From positions 22,083 through 86,082 of the forward strand of contig CALKBI010000001.1 of assembly GCA_937990185.1 (NCBI GenBank): a stretch of 64,000 bases of DNA. Reading direction: 5' to 3'. The stretch is from an uncultured Neomegalonema sp. GTDB taxonomy: Bacteria; Pseudomonadota; Alphaproteobacteria; Rhodobacterales; Rhodobacteraceae. A program made the position numbers and the translations under genes. The notes under the pieces are model-generated. The model did no database searches and was not told the origin of the DNA. It saw only the letters and a list, made by a program, of their open reading frames with translations. Positions 63,653 through 64,000 of this stretch are shown one piece after another. Every line of letters begins with the position of its first letter. The stretch's first letter is position 1.

Positions 63653-64000
63653 TTAAGGACTTCCAGCGAGTCTCGCCGCAGAAACGACACTGTTCAGGGT
63701 CGGGACCAACTGGGTTACAAAGCGGCTCCAATTGGTAATCGCTCTCGGCATAACCAAAACATAGTCGTCCGGGCGCATCTGGAACATAGTCATTGCAGGT
63801 GTGTTTGCCAGATTGCCGCCGTCAAAGTGAAAAATGAACGATTCGACACTTCCAGCAACGCTGGATTTTACCCGAACGACGTAGATACGTGACGGATCGC
63901 CGGTAATCGGTTCAATGCCATTACCACCGTAGATTGCCTCAGCAAGCGTAAAGTGACGATCAAATGGTAGATTGACAGTCTGTTGCCTGCCAACCTCGCC
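63653..64000 (-). CDS. Polysaccharide biosynthesis/export protein (Wza-like), C-terminal part
   Basis: This frame is read on the minus strand from the right window edge to a TAA at 63655-63653, giving 115 residues with no start in the window. It reads FTLAEAIYGGNGIEPITGDP, SRIYVVRVK, then MFQMRPDDYVLVMPRAITNW, the typical end of outer-membrane export proteins with SLBB domains. It should form part of the capsule or exopolysaccharide export channel, consistent with manC next to it. Confidence 0.8.
   Translation of the reverse strand, partial: GEVGRQQTVNLPFDRHFTLAEAIYGGNGIEPITGDPSRIYVVRVKSSVAGSVESFIFHFDGGNLANTPAMTMFQMRPDDYVLVMPRAITNWSRFVTQLVPTLNSVVSAARLAGSP

Noticed and set aside
63620..63892. 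90-residue plus-strand frame at the right edge
   Set aside because: The minus strand here encodes a convincing C-terminal part of a polysaccharide export protein across the same bases.
1..64000. CRISPR arrays, tRNA and rRNA genes, insertion sequences, prophage genes
   Set aside because: I read the intergenic stretches and found no regularly spaced repeats, no cloverleaf with the conserved GTTCGA arm, and no transposase, integrase or phage structural genes.

Overview
The window looks like chromosomal DNA of a free-living, probably aquatic, alphaproteobacterium. The class call rests on COQ9, DUF465, TIGR02444-type and UbiK proteins, a fused SecDF, a compact SRP RNA, a phasin, and CtrA and GANTC motifs. 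I do not name a genus. By eye the composition is moderately GC-rich and even, except for two AT-rich patches: a toxin/immunity cassette near 18.8-19.3 kb and a gap at 51.5-51.9 kb.

Region 1 (1-12.8 kb) is an alcohol/methanol oxidation island. It holds a XoxF-type, lanthanide-family PQQ dehydrogenase, the start of its partner cytochrome, and an overlapping operon resembling mxaRSACKL/Bat (MoxR ATPase, DUF58, a small membrane protein, two von Willebrand A proteins, a TPR protein and a BatD-like protein). It also holds a periplasmic binding protein and two beta-propellers of PQQ-alcohol systems, and an MxaD-like SRPBCC protein. The likely logic is XoxF oxidising alcohol in the periplasm while the MoxR/vWA membrane complex matures or metallates it. 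The ABC ATPase and permease usually found beside the binding protein are not here.

Region 2 (12.9-20.3 kb) has ybaB-dnaX, the SRP RNA, a small membrane protein behind two tandem operators, nudC, and leuC. It then has an orphan polymorphic-toxin tip with a probable immunity gene, bracketed by two 79-bp direct repeats. Region 3 (20.3-39.6 kb) carries leucine/acyl-CoA catabolism (liuB, liuA, thiolase, acyl-CoA synthetase, thioesterase, HMG-CoA lyase, enoyl-CoA hydratase) interleaved with yajC-secDF, recQ and mutS.

Region 4 (39.6-57.3 kb) is housekeeping: dgkA, pgsA, hemH, csaA, phasin, proC, ubiK, an aminotransferase, uvrC, an S49 protease, purEK, coq9, rpsU and a cold-shock gene. The AT-rich gap upstream of uvrC combines a perfect DnaA box, a perfect CtrA box and three GANTC sites. 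Region 5 (57.3-64 kb) is a pqiA-pqiA-pqiB-pqiC envelope lipid-transport operon, in which PqiB carries a long tail of 93-residue repeats. It is preceded by manC and the end of a polysaccharide export gene.

All functional calls come from reading motifs; no database search was run.
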